Assembly (NCBI RefSeq): GCF_945873075.1
Contig: NZ_CAMCBS010000007.1
Span: 27,968-91,967, forward strand
Direction: 5' to 3'
DNA from: an uncultured Moraxella sp.
Lineage (GTDB): Bacteria > Pseudomonadota > Gammaproteobacteria > Pseudomonadales > Moraxellaceae
DNA length: 64,000 nucleotides
Below the pieces are notes generated by a model. It did no database searches. It was not told the DNA's origin and saw nothing but the letters and a program-made list of their open reading frames with translations. Every line of letters starts with the position of its first letter. Position 1 is the stretch's first letter. The translations under genes were made by a program, and so were the position numbers. Of the stretch, positions 52,154 through 61,943 are shown piece by piece.

Positions 52154-54877
52154 ATGATTAAGCCATCAAAACAGTCGTGCTGCCGATTTCGACCATCCTT
52201 ATTATGGATGGCCTGCTTGCCTTTGATGGTGCAATCAACCATGGCGATGCAGGCTGACTCAGCAAGTGATACCGATAATATAGCCACGCAAGCAGCCGAA
52301 CAGCAACCACTGACGCTACTAACGCCAGCACAGATTGATGCTAGGCTCACTGTAGCGCGCCAACAAGCTGTCGCTGCCATCAGTGCTAATGCTACAACTG
52401 AAACAACGACACCCGTTTCGCAAATAGGCACAGATCAAGTGCCGCTTGGTCTGGATGTGGCGACATCGGGGTTTGTTGTGACGCCCGATAATAGAACAAC
52501 ACTTGGCTATGATGACCAAGAAGGCATCAATCCAGATGCGTATATCCCTGAATATGTGCATAGTGATAGCACACCCACTCAAGCGGTGGTGACGCAGGAT
52601 GCGCCTAAGCAGCCCAATGTCTTACGCCGTGCTTATGATAAGCTATTTAATGATGGGGTGAGTAAAGTTCCCCGCCTAAAAGTGCATTTTTTGCAGGCGG
52701 ATACTGCTAATGGGCAGGGGAATAATGTCCCAACTGAGCTCAAACGCGGTGATATCAAGCAAGAACCCTATCAAAATATCAAAGCAGCACTCGAAGACAT
52801 CACGGTTGATTCTGTGGCGGACTTTCAAGGATCGGTAGCTCGTCTAAGACAGACGGCGCATGCAGCAGCTCGTGCGGTGGGGTATTATAATGTCGATTTA
52901 AGCATCACCAAAAAAGCCAGTGGCGAGATCAATGTCATCATCAATGACATCGGTGAGCCTGTACGAGTGGATAATCGTGCGCTAGAAGTGCGTGGCGATG
53001 GCGCAACCAATCCTGATTATCAGCGAATCGTCAATTCTTCCGCCATGCAACCAGGCGATATTTTTGATCATGGTCAGTATGAAGCCAGTAAATTCGCCAT
53101 TGAAGATGTCAGTGGCGAGCAAGGGTTCTTGGATGGTAAATGGCTCAATAAATCCGTGGATGTGATTTTGCCTGATAATATTGCCGATGTTAGCTTGGTC
53201 TATGATACAGGGGTGCAATATCAGTTTGATAATGTGGTATTTTTTACGATGGATCCTACCACAAAACAGCTGACTACCGATCCGAATAAGTTGCCTGTTA
53301 AGCCAGAATTGCTCAAAAAACTATTGACCTTTGAGATGGGCGACGCCTACAACCGCCAGGCGGTCAGACAGCTGTCGAATGATTTGCTTGCAACAGGTTA
53401 TTTTAATGCGGTCAATACCGAGTCTGTATATCCTGAGCACCAAGCTGCCAATCAAGTTGGATTTGAGTCCATGGCTGATGCAGGTAGCGAGCCTGTGACG
53501 CAGACGGTGGATTTGGGCGGTGGTATGACTGCTGAGATTGCACCGATTGAATTTAGCGCTTCAGAAGCAATTAAGGATAAATTATCACAAATTAGCCTAA
53601 AAGCGACAGCATTATATAATCTGCCAGATGATCGAGTCCTGCCATCTGACACGGCAGATACCAACAAATCAATCTTGGGGCGTATCAGTGATGCGGTGAG
53701 TAATGTCGTCAAGGCGGTGCTACCCGATGAGACCAAAGACGAAGGCGTGCCGTTTGATTTGGCGGAGGATGGTAAGCGACCTGAGCTTGCAGACAAAAAA
53801 ACACCCAATCAAGTTTATGCAGACAAAAAAGTCCCCCTATATGTCTTTGTGGCATCAGACAAGCCGCGCGATGGACAAATTGGTCTGGGGTGGGGTTCAG
53901 ACACTGGCGCACGCCTGATCTCAAAATTTGAGCACAATCTCATCAACCGTGATGGCTATCAAGCAGGTGTTGAGCTGCGATTGTCTCAAGACAAAAAAGG
54001 TGCTAAGCTGTATGGCTCTCGTCCATTGACCCATCCGCTCAATGATAAATTGCAGGCAAGTCTTGGATATGAAGAAGAAGTTATCGCCCAAGCAGGTGCT
54101 GAAGATTTGTCCACTCGCACACTAGAGCAGGGTATTAGCCGCAATATTATCACAAAAAATGGCTGGAATCGTACCTATTCACTGCGCTATCGCATGGATG
54201 AGCTGGAGAGTAAGGCGCCACAGGATACTTGGCAGGACTTGCCCGTGGACTATGTCGCAGGGGGTGTTAGCCAAGAAGCGCTCTTAGCAGGGGTTGCGCT
54301 CAATAAAACTGTAGCTGATGACTTGGTGAATCCAATGCGTGGCTATCGGCAGTACTACTCACTAGAGGTCGGCTCAGGCAATATGGTCAGTGAGACGGAT
54401 ATGGCGATAGCACGAGCAGGCATTAGCGGCGTATATAGCTTTGGGGACAATACTTATGGCAAAGATCGTGCGCATCAGCTCGTGGCAGGTTTGGACGCAG
54501 GCTATATTTGGGCGGATGAGTTTGACAAAGTACCGTATAAGCTAAGATTTTTTGCAGGGGGCGACCAAAGCATCCGTGGCTATAACTATAACAGCTTATC
54601 GCCTGTGTCAAGTGCGGGCTATCTGACAGGCGGTCAAGCCTTAGCAGTGGGTAGTCTTGAGTATAATTATGAAGTGATGAAGGATTTGCGCTTAGCGGTA
54701 TTTACTGATATCGGTAATGCCTATGACAAAAACTTTAATAACGATACCAAAATCGGCGCAGGCGTGGGCGTGCGATGGGCATCACCAGTGGGACAGCTTC
54801 GGGTGGATGTCGCGACAGGGGTCAAAGAAGAAGGCACGCCGATTAAGTTGCACTTTTTTATTGGTTCACCTTTTTAG
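52154..54877 (+). CDS. tamA: TamA-like BamA/Omp85-family outer membrane protein
   Basis: POTRA-like region, C-terminal Omp85 barrel with GGDQSIRGYNYNSLSP; followed by tamB; start trimmed from 52064. Confidence 0.9.
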   Translation: MIKPSKQSCCRFRPSLLWMACLPLMVQSTMAMQADSASDTDNIATQAAEQQPLTLLTPAQIDARLTVARQQAVAAISANATTETTTPVSQIGTDQVPLGLDVATSGFVVTPDNRTTLGYDDQEGINPDAYIPEYVHSDSTPTQAVVTQDAPKQPNVLRRAYDKLFNDGVSKVPRLKVHFLQADTANGQGNNVPTELKRGDIKQEPYQNIKAALEDITVDSVADFQGSVARLRQTAHAAARAVGYYNVDLSITKKASGEINVIINDIGEPVRVDNRALEVRGDGATNPDYQRIVNSSAMQPGDIFDHGQYEASKFAIEDVSGEQGFLDGKWLNKSVDVILPDNIADVSLVYDTGVQYQFDNVVFFTMDPTTKQLTTDPNKLPVKPELLKKLLTFEMGDAYNRQAVRQLSNDLLATGYFNAVNTESVYPEHQAANQVGFESMADAGSEPVTQTVDLGGGMTAEIAPIEFSASEAIKDKLSQISLKATALYNLPDDRVLPSDTADTNKSILGRISDAVSNVVKAVLPDETKDEGVPFDLAEDGKRPELADKKTPNQVYADKKVPLYVFVASDKPRDGQIGLGWGSDTGARLISKFEHNLINRDGYQAGVELRLSQDKKGAKLYGSRPLTHPLNDKLQASLGYEEEVIAQAGAEDLSTRTLEQGISRNIITKNGWNRTYSLRYRMDELESKAPQDTWQDLPVDYVAGGVSQEALLAGVALNKTVADDLVNPMRGYRQYYSLEVGSGNMVSETDMAIARAGISGVYSFGDNTYGKDRAHQLVAGLDAGYIWADEFDKVPYKLRFFAGGDQSIRGYNYNSLSPVSSAGYLTGGQALAVGSLEYNYEVMKDLRLAVFTDIGNAYDKNFNNDTKIGAGVGVRWASPVGQLRVDVATGVKEEGTPIKLHFFIGSPF

Positions 54878-54923
54878 ATGAATCGGTTACAATGTGCTTT
54901 GATGACTTAAGTTAAGGATTTTT

Positions 54924-57900
54924 ATGGCAAATCAACCTATCCTACCGACTGATAATCAGACGCTTAGTGCTGATTTGGGGGATGATTTTGCCAAAAATTC
55001 TAGCAATATCTCCAATCCATCACCAAATCAGTTAACTAGCCCAAACAATTCAAACAATCCAAACGAGCCAAATCCACCAAAGCGTACTTGGCTTGTGTAT
55101 TTACTGCGTCTTATCATCACCACGATGGTGGCGGTGATGATTTTGCTACTGGCTTTGTTGTATGCCGCAGGGACAGAGAGTGGTACAAAATTTTTGGTCG
55201 AAAAAATCGCCACCGAAACCGGCACGACGCTCAAATACAGTCAGGGTAATCTGCGTGATGGTCTGTGGGTCAGCGATGTCAAAATCGCACAAGGCGAAGA
55301 CATCACCGTCCATGTCAATAAAGCCTACATTCAGCTGGGATGGCGAGCTGTTTTGGCACGCCAAGTACATCTGGTCAATCCCGATATTGACACTATCGAA
55401 GTGGTGAACAAAAAACCACCAACTGGCGAGCCGTTTGATTATGCGACCATCAGTCTGCCTGTGACTTTGCACCTTGAAAATGCCAAAGTCAAGCAAGTCC
55501 GCTATCTACAAACCGACGCCAAGCCTGTGATTTTGCACGATATTAGCGTGACAGATGCCAAGTGGTCAGGCTCAAAGATTGCGCTTGAACAAGCGGCACT
55601 TGGCTATGATGACACCTTGAGCGTTGCCAATGCCACAGGGCAGATTGACTTATCGGGTGATTATCCACTTGATGCCACAGCCGATGTACATATCAAGGCG
55701 CTTGATGATGTGTATTTTGACACACTGTCTGTCAAAGCAGGTGGCTCGCTCAAGCGTACCACAGGGACAGTGACCAGCAAATACAATCAGCATGACATCA
55801 CAGGTAGCTTTATTGCGCAGGGCTTGGATGATAATTCTCCATTTAGCGCCAAGCTTGACTTTGACCATGTGCTACTACCGTATGCCGAAGAGCAAAACAT
55901 CACACTGTTCAATGGCACTATCACTGCCGATGGCGTGGTGTCAAATATCGAATTACGCATCAATACCGACCTAAACGCCAAAGACATACCGTCTGGTCGG
56001 TATCGTGGTCGTGGCGTGGTGCGTGATGGCGGTATGGATATTGATTTTTTGAGTGCAAGCACGCCCAGCGGTGAGCTGACAGCTCGTGGCAAGATGGAGT
56101 GGTCAGATGAATTTGAGCTGGATGCGACCATCACAGGACAAGGCTTTAAAGTCCGTGAAGTCATGCCGATTGAGTACAAAGATTATCAAGCCTATCTGCC
56201 ACAGACTTTGACAGGGTCGCTTGGGGTCAAATATCGCTTACTTGATAAGGCGAGCAATGACACCCGATTTGAATTTGACCTAGCACAGCGTGATGGTGAA
56301 ACGGTGCACGCCACCCTTGCCCAGAACCAATCCAAATCTGATGTGCCGTGGCGTATCGATGCCAGCTGGGCAAATCTGCGCCGTAGCCAAGTCCCGCAGA
56401 TTGGCGAGATTGACAGTCGTCAAGGCAACGCCAGTATCCGCCTAGAAGAAGGGCGTACCTTTATCACGGCAAGTGCTGATATCACAAAGCTCAACGCTGC
56501 CCCAAGTGGTCGCTATACGCTCAATGCCAATATCGAAAAAGGCGAAACGGTTAATTTAACTGATTTTCAATATCAAGGCGGTATGGGTAAGCTTGTTGGC
56601 ACAGGTCAGCTTAAATTTGCTACCACAACCACGCCTTTGACTTGGCAGATTGATGCTACCGTAAGCCCAATCAAGCCCAATGCCTATTTTGATACGCCAG
56701 AGCAGACACCATTTAGCCAAATCGCAGGGCGTATCATCGCCACAGGGCGAATGCGAGATGAAAAGGGTGTGGGCGTCCATGAGATTGATATCAAAGATAG
56801 CGATTTGACGGCGAAAATGCTGACAGGCGAGACAGTGCAGTTATCGGGTCAAGGTGATGCCATCATCCGCCTAAAAGATAGCCAAATCAATCACTTAAGT
56901 GCCAAATTTGATGGTCATCTTAGCCAAAACTATCTGCCCGAACTCACCAAATCTGCCATCGGTGTCACTGTCGCAGGCGATTTGAATACGCTTGAGTTTA
57001 GCCGTGCGGTGCTAACCAATGACTCAGGCAAAGTATCATTGGCAGGTAAGCTTGGTCTGGCTGATGGTATTAGCTGGGATATGGCGGGTAGATTGGATGA
57101 AGTCAATACCGCCAAATTTGTCAAAGACAGCAATCTAATTGCGACCATCACAGGCGATGTGTCATCACAGGGTAAATACAGCGCAGGCAAGCTTGGTGAT
57201 GTTACGCTCAAATTCGACGGCAGTGTGCTAAACAAAAACCTACCAACAGGCACGGTGGCGATTGACGCTAAGGGCAATGGCTCAAAGTTTGTGGTCAATC
57301 GCTTTAGCCATCAAGGGCAGGCAGGCAAGCTTGATGCCACCGGTTGGCTGGATTTGTCAAACGGCGTGGCATGGCAGCTGGATGCGGATATGGCATCGCT
57401 GAATTTGGGCGCATTTGTCAAACAGCTTAGCACGGATATGACGGGCAAGGTGCGTATTGGTGGCGATTGGGGCAGTAGCGTGCAGATTGTCCGAGTGGAT
57501 GATTTGAATTTGACAGGACAGTTCAATGGGCGAGAGCTTAACGCCACAGGCTCGCTGTATGCCGAGCTTGCTTTGCCAAAAGATTTGCAAGGCTATATCA
57601 ATCGTATCAAGGCGGCAAGCCATCGCCCCCGCTCAAAAGATGAGCTATTGAGCTTGCGTAGCCGTATCGACGCCAATGCTCGCCAAACCCAAAGCATCAT
57701 CAAAAAACTCAATGCCGATAATCTTAAAGTGCAAATTGGCGAAAATTATCTTGCCATCACAGGCGATGAATCTCAGCTGACCACGAGTGTGAATATTGTT
57801 GATTTGGGGCAGATTGTCGATAAGACAGCAGGCGCTATCCAAGGCGGTATTATCTTGATTAATGATGATAATGCCTTGCCGACTTTGTACATTGATATGG

Positions 57901-59993
57901 CGGCATCAGGGGTGCGTGCGCCAAGCCTAGTTATCCAAAATGCCCAAGTCATCGGCAAGGTCATCAATCTTGGTAATACCGACAGTCAGCTACTCATGCA
58001 GGGCAATGACATCATTGTCATGGGTAAGGTCATCAAATCGGCTCGCGTGGATTTTTCGGGAACAGAAAGCAACCATGTACTGTCTGTTGCTACCAAAAGC
58101 GGGGATATCGAAGCCAGTAGCAAGGTACAAGGCTCATTTGACCGTAACACCATGAAATACACAGGCGTGCTGTCTGATAGTAGCATCAAGAGCCGATTTG
58201 GGGTGATGGCACAGCGTCAGCCGACCGAGTTTAGCTATGGGATGAATGACAGTAGCGTGTATGTCGCACCGCATTGCTGGCAGACGGCTCGCTCATCTGA
58301 TGCAGGCATGGGCGTGATTTGCCTACAAGATACGCTCAGCTACACGCCGACATCAGGCAATGTCAATGTAGTTATCCAAAATCTTGACACCCAAGTATTC
58401 TCAGCGGCACTACCAAGCGATATCGAATGGCAGTCATTGCTCAATGGCCGTGCTAAGGTCAGTTGGCAAAAAGGCAGCGAGCCTGTCGTGGATGCAGTGC
58501 TGTACTCTGACGATGGACGACTGGGGCTGACATCGGATGATACGGGCTATGTCGAGATGCCGTACAAGCGATTCTCGCTGATTGCCCAAAGTGTCGCTAA
58601 AGGGCTAAAAATCCGCACCGATGTCTCAGGCGTGGCAGGTCAAGGCTATGCTGATGTCATCATCAATCCGTATCAAGACACCAAGCCAATCTCAGGTGCG
58701 CTGGTGATGAATGATATGAATTTGGCGGTACTCAGACCATTTTTCCCAAATCTGCAAGCACTGACAGGCAAGGTCAGTCTTGCTGGGGGCTTGGGTGGTA
58801 CTTTGACTAAGCCATTATTCTATGGCAATGCCAATCTTGATAAAGGTTCGCTTGCGATTGTCGGCGTGCCAATGGTGCTGACCGACATCAATGCCACCAT
58901 GAATATTCGTGGTACAAGTGCCGAGCTGACCGGTGGCTTTAATAGTGGTGATGGCAAAGGCGTACTCACAGGCGGACTGGATTGGTCTCAAGAAATCCAA
59001 GCCAAGCTTGGTATCTCAGGCGAAAATCTCGCGGTCAATCAGCCACCGCTTGTGGTCTCGCAAATCAGCCCTGACCTTGAGATTATCGTCAAGCCATTAT
59101 CCAAATATGTCGATGTTCAAGGCGTGGTCAGCATCCCGACAGCGACCATCCGCCCACCTGAGACGACAGCGACCATCGTCAGCGAGTCGCCTGATGTGAC
59201 CGTGCTTGACCGCCGTATCTCGGGCAATGTCGATAAAATCCTTGCCAAAGTTGAGCCGTGGAGTATCAATGCTAATATCGGTGTGGATTTGGGCAAAAAT
59301 GTCGAGTTTCGTGGCTTTGGGGCAACTTTGCCACTGGCAGGTGCGCTACATTTGACACAGTCAGGTCAAGGGGCAATGCAGGCGCTGGGCGTGGTGCAGG
59401 TTTCCAAGCGTACCAAGATTGACGGCATTGGGCAAAATCTTGAGCTTAATTATGCTCAAATCCGCTTTAATGGCGATTTGCTCAATCCACGCCTATCCAT
59501 CGAAGGCGAAAAACAAATCGAAGGTCAAACCATCGGTCTGCGTATTCGTGGTACAGTAAATGCCCCCGAAATCGTGGTATTCAACGATGCAGGCCTAACC
59601 GAACAGCAAGCGATGAATGCGCTCGTCACAGGGCGTATCAGTGAATCAAACGACTCTCAAATCACCGAACAGGGCTTTCGCTCACAAGTCACCAATCAGC
59701 TTGCGGCAGCAGGCTTAAGTCTTGGCTTGTCAGGCACTCGCAATCTGACCAACCAAATCGGTCAAGCGCTAGGGCTACAGAGTCTCACCATCGATGCATC
59801 AGGCAACTCAAGCGACACCAATGTCAATGTCACCGGCTACATCACGCCTGATTTGTACATTCGCTATGGCGTGGGTGTGTTCAATGCCGAATCAAGCCTA
59901 TCGATGCGTTATCAGCTGACCCGCCGAGTCTATGTCGAAGCAACCAGCGCCGCCGAGAACATGGTGGATGTGATTTATCGTTGGAAATTCTAA
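54924..59993 (+). CDS. tamB: translocation and assembly module protein TamB
   Basis: 1689 aa, N-terminal TM, beta-helical AsmA-like body, C-terminal DUF490/TamB domain ending VIYRWKF. Confidence 0.95.
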   Translation: MANQPILPTDNQTLSADLGDDFAKNSSNISNPSPNQLTSPNNSNNPNEPNPPKRTWLVYLLRLIITTMVAVMILLLALLYAAGTESGTKFLVEKIATETGTTLKYSQGNLRDGLWVSDVKIAQGEDITVHVNKAYIQLGWRAVLARQVHLVNPDIDTIEVVNKKPPTGEPFDYATISLPVTLHLENAKVKQVRYLQTDAKPVILHDISVTDAKWSGSKIALEQAALGYDDTLSVANATGQIDLSGDYPLDATADVHIKALDDVYFDTLSVKAGGSLKRTTGTVTSKYNQHDITGSFIAQGLDDNSPFSAKLDFDHVLLPYAEEQNITLFNGTITADGVVSNIELRINTDLNAKDIPSGRYRGRGVVRDGGMDIDFLSASTPSGELTARGKMEWSDEFELDATITGQGFKVREVMPIEYKDYQAYLPQTLTGSLGVKYRLLDKASNDTRFEFDLAQRDGETVHATLAQNQSKSDVPWRIDASWANLRRSQVPQIGEIDSRQGNASIRLEEGRTFITASADITKLNAAPSGRYTLNANIEKGETVNLTDFQYQGGMGKLVGTGQLKFATTTTPLTWQIDATVSPIKPNAYFDTPEQTPFSQIAGRIIATGRMRDEKGVGVHEIDIKDSDLTAKMLTGETVQLSGQGDAIIRLKDSQINHLSAKFDGHLSQNYLPELTKSAIGVTVAGDLNTLEFSRAVLTNDSGKVSLAGKLGLADGISWDMAGRLDEVNTAKFVKDSNLIATITGDVSSQGKYSAGKLGDVTLKFDGSVLNKNLPTGTVAIDAKGNGSKFVVNRFSHQGQAGKLDATGWLDLSNGVAWQLDADMASLNLGAFVKQLSTDMTGKVRIGGDWGSSVQIVRVDDLNLTGQFNGRELNATGSLYAELALPKDLQGYINRIKAASHRPRSKDELLSLRSRIDANARQTQSIIKKLNADNLKVQIGENYLAITGDESQLTTSVNIVDLGQIVDKTAGAIQGGIILINDDNALPTLYIDMAASGVRAPSLVIQNAQVIGKVINLGNTDSQLLMQGNDIIVMGKVIKSARVDFSGTESNHVLSVATKSGDIEASSKVQGSFDRNTMKYTGVLSDSSIKSRFGVMAQRQPTEFSYGMNDSSVYVAPHCWQTARSSDAGMGVICLQDTLSYTPTSGNVNVVIQNLDTQVFSAALPSDIEWQSLLNGRAKVSWQKGSEPVVDAVLYSDDGRLGLTSDDTGYVEMPYKRFSLIAQSVAKGLKIRTDVSGVAGQGYADVIINPYQDTKPISGALVMNDMNLAVLRPFFPNLQALTGKVSLAGGLGGTLTKPLFYGNANLDKGSLAIVGVPMVLTDINATMNIRGTSAELTGGFNSGDGKGVLTGGLDWSQEIQAKLGISGENLAVNQPPLVVSQISPDLEIIVKPLSKYVDVQGVVSIPTATIRPPETTATIVSESPDVTVLDRRISGNVDKILAKVEPWSINANIGVDLGKNVEFRGFGATLPLAGALHLTQSGQGAMQALGVVQVSKRTKIDGIGQNLELNYAQIRFNGDLLNPRLSIEGEKQIEGQTIGLRIRGTVNAPEIVVFNDAGLTEQQAMNALVTGRISESNDSQITEQGFRSQVTNQLAAAGLSLGLSGTRNLTNQIGQALGLQSLTIDASGNSSDTNVNVTGYITPDLYIRYGVGVFNAESSLSMRYQLTRRVYVEATSAAENMVDVIYRWKF

Positions 59994-60053
59994 TAAATTT
60001 CAATGGCTTGTATTGATTTATTAGAAATAGCCAAACCAAACGATGACAAAGCA

Positions 60054-60098
60054 AAAACCCAAAAAGCACCATCGAATGACAGTGCTTTTTGGGTTTTG
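60054..60098 (+). terminator. terminator after tamB
   Basis: aaaacccaaaaagcaccatcgaatgacagtgctttttgggttttgg. Confidence 0.85.
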
Positions 60099-60191
60099 GA
60101 GAAAGCTGTTAAATTGTCGTTAATTAGTGGTTTAAATTAGTTCGAACCATCATCAAGCGACAATTTGGTTTTAAAATTATGGTTTGACAAA

Positions 60192-60359
60192 TTATTTGGT
60201 CAAAATCAAGCGGTTATTGCGAGTTAGACGCAGGCGATATTCTTCACCTTGATGCTCGATACGGACTTCCTTAGTCATGGCAAATAGATTTTGTGAATAC
60301 AGCGTCGGTAGGCGAGTGCTTTCACGATTGCTGAAGTAGCGAGCGATGGTCATAGTCAT
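60192..60359 (-). CDS. hemP: hemin uptake protein HemP (not in supplied ORF track)
   Basis: My translation of minus strand: MTMTIARYFSNRESTRLPTLYSQNLFAMTKEVRIEHQGEEYRLRLTRNNRLILTK (55 aa); HemP signature HxGxxYxLRxTxxxxLILTK. Confidence 0.85.
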   Translation of the reverse strand: MTMTIARYFSNRESTRLPTLYSQNLFAMTKEVRIEHQGEEYRLRLTRNNRLILTK

Positions 60360-60523
60360 GGCGATTTTCCTTTTATTGACGGGTGATGGGTGGTTATCCC
60401 AAGCCGTAAGCTAATACTGATGAACATAAATTGCGTCGAGCGCATCAATGATGATTATTGCTTGCATAATTTGCAAATAGCTAGTTTGTGAAATCATCTA
60501 TCAAATGCTATTTGTTATTAAAC

Positions 60524-60540
60524 AATAATAATTATCATTT
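60524..60540 (-). promoter_or_regulatory. putative Fur box upstream of hemP
   Basis: Minus strand aaaTGATAATtATTATT; 12/14 match to TGATAATCATTATC. Confidence 0.6.
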
Positions 60541-60630
60541 GTGTTTATGATAGCAGATTTTTGATAAATTGCAAATTTAAATCACCAAAATTGGCAAAAT
60601 TTATCAAAAAAGTTTATAACCAATTGAATT

Positions 60631-60649
60631 AATTACAATTATCATTATG
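60631..60649. promoter_or_regulatory. putative second Fur-like site at the NUDIX-gene start
   Basis: Reverse complement cataatgataattgtaatt contains ATAATGATAAT (11/11 with Fur consensus core). Confidence 0.4.
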
Positions 60650-61711
60650 AATACCCATCAAACAACCCCCAAAGATAACCCCATTATCCGTGTCGCTGTG
60701 GCGGTGATTCGCTATCAGGATGAATTTTTGCTCGCTATGCGTCAAGCACATCAGCATCAAGGCGGTAAGCTTGAGTTCGTCGGTGGCAAGATAGAACAGG
60801 GCGAATTGGCAGAGCTTGCACTCATCCGAGAAGTGGGCGAAGAAATCGGACTTGTGTTACAAACCGACCAGTTGGTTCGTTTTGGTGTGATTGTCCATGA
60901 TTATACGGATAAGTCTGTTGAATTATACATTTATCAAGTACATCTAACCAATGCACAGTACCACGCATTTCGCTATCGCACGCACGGCTGTGAGAATCAA
61001 GCACTACACTGGCTAAGCATGGATGAGCTACTGATGAGTGGCGAGCGTTTACCTGCGGCGAATGTGCGGATTTTAGATTGGCTGACGCTTGCTGACAAGC
61101 TGATTATTTCGCACGGTTTGTCGCACTTTGGTACGATAGATGAGTTTGTGCAGTATTATGTAGCTCATCTACCCAATCAAGCTTGGTTCTATCTACGCCC
61201 ACAGAGTGATGTGGCGGTGGCAAGACAGCTGTATCAAGCCATCGGCACGCACCGCACTGACATTCGTATGGTGATCAAAGATGACTTATATCTGGCGTAC
61301 CGTGATGAATTTGATGGTATAAACAGTGCCGTGATGGTCAAATTATCCGCACAGACTTTGAGTAAGTGTGTGGATATGCAGGGGCGGATGACGGATTTTG
61401 CACAGCGTTTGCCAACAGGCTTACCAAAGGATTTACCGCTACTTGTTGGTGTCCATGATACGCATGAAGCGATGCTTGCCAATCACTTGGCACGCCATGC
61501 CCGTGTCATCGGTGCGATGGTGTCGCCTGTGAAGATGACCCAAAGCCATCCAACTGTGCAGGTGCTGGGCTGGCAGGGATTTGGCGAGTTGGCAGGGCGA
61601 TTGAGTATGCCTGCGATTGCTTTGGGTGGGCTTGATTTATCGGATGAGCGGACGGCTTGCGAAAATGGTGCGGTGGCGATTGCAGGGATTCGTGGGATGA
61701 TGGCTGGGTGA
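60647..61711 (+). CDS. NUDIX hydrolase (MutT-like) fused to a thiamine-phosphate synthase-like domain
   Basis: NUDIX box GGKIEQGELAELALIREVGEEIGL; C-term TMP-synthase-like MVSPVK...LGWQGFGELAGRLSMPAIALGGL...GAVAIAGIRGM. Confidence 0.9.
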   Translation: MNTHQTTPKDNPIIRVAVAVIRYQDEFLLAMRQAHQHQGGKLEFVGGKIEQGELAELALIREVGEEIGLVLQTDQLVRFGVIVHDYTDKSVELYIYQVHLTNAQYHAFRYRTHGCENQALHWLSMDELLMSGERLPAANVRILDWLTLADKLIISHGLSHFGTIDEFVQYYVAHLPNQAWFYLRPQSDVAVARQLYQAIGTHRTDIRMVIKDDLYLAYRDEFDGINSAVMVKLSAQTLSKCVDMQGRMTDFAQRLPTGLPKDLPLLVGVHDTHEAMLANHLARHARVIGAMVSPVKMTQSHPTVQVLGWQGFGELAGRLSMPAIALGGLDLSDERTACENGAVAIAGIRGMMAG

Positions 61712-61943
61712 TAATGATGGAAAACCATTAAATCAACCGCAATTTGCCCAAAATATATACAATTTGCACATCATTAACATTAATTTAATAAATATCGTCA
61801 TTTTTTAAATTGATTAAAATTGCGTCGGCAGTCATTTTGTTTTACAATCTTGTCGATTAAGCAATTTTTTTTATGCCGATGATGTGCCAAATCGCATTAT
61901 CGGTTCTCCCAAACTGATTTTATCATTGAAAAAAGGTGGCAAT

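Noticed and set aside
53785-53835. Repeated gcagacaaaaaa in tamA as a possible phase-variation tract
   Set aside because: Two short imperfect copies separated by unrelated codons; no simple slippage tract.
55787-56179. 130-aa ORF antisense to tamB
   Set aside because: Shadow ORF in a long coding sequence.
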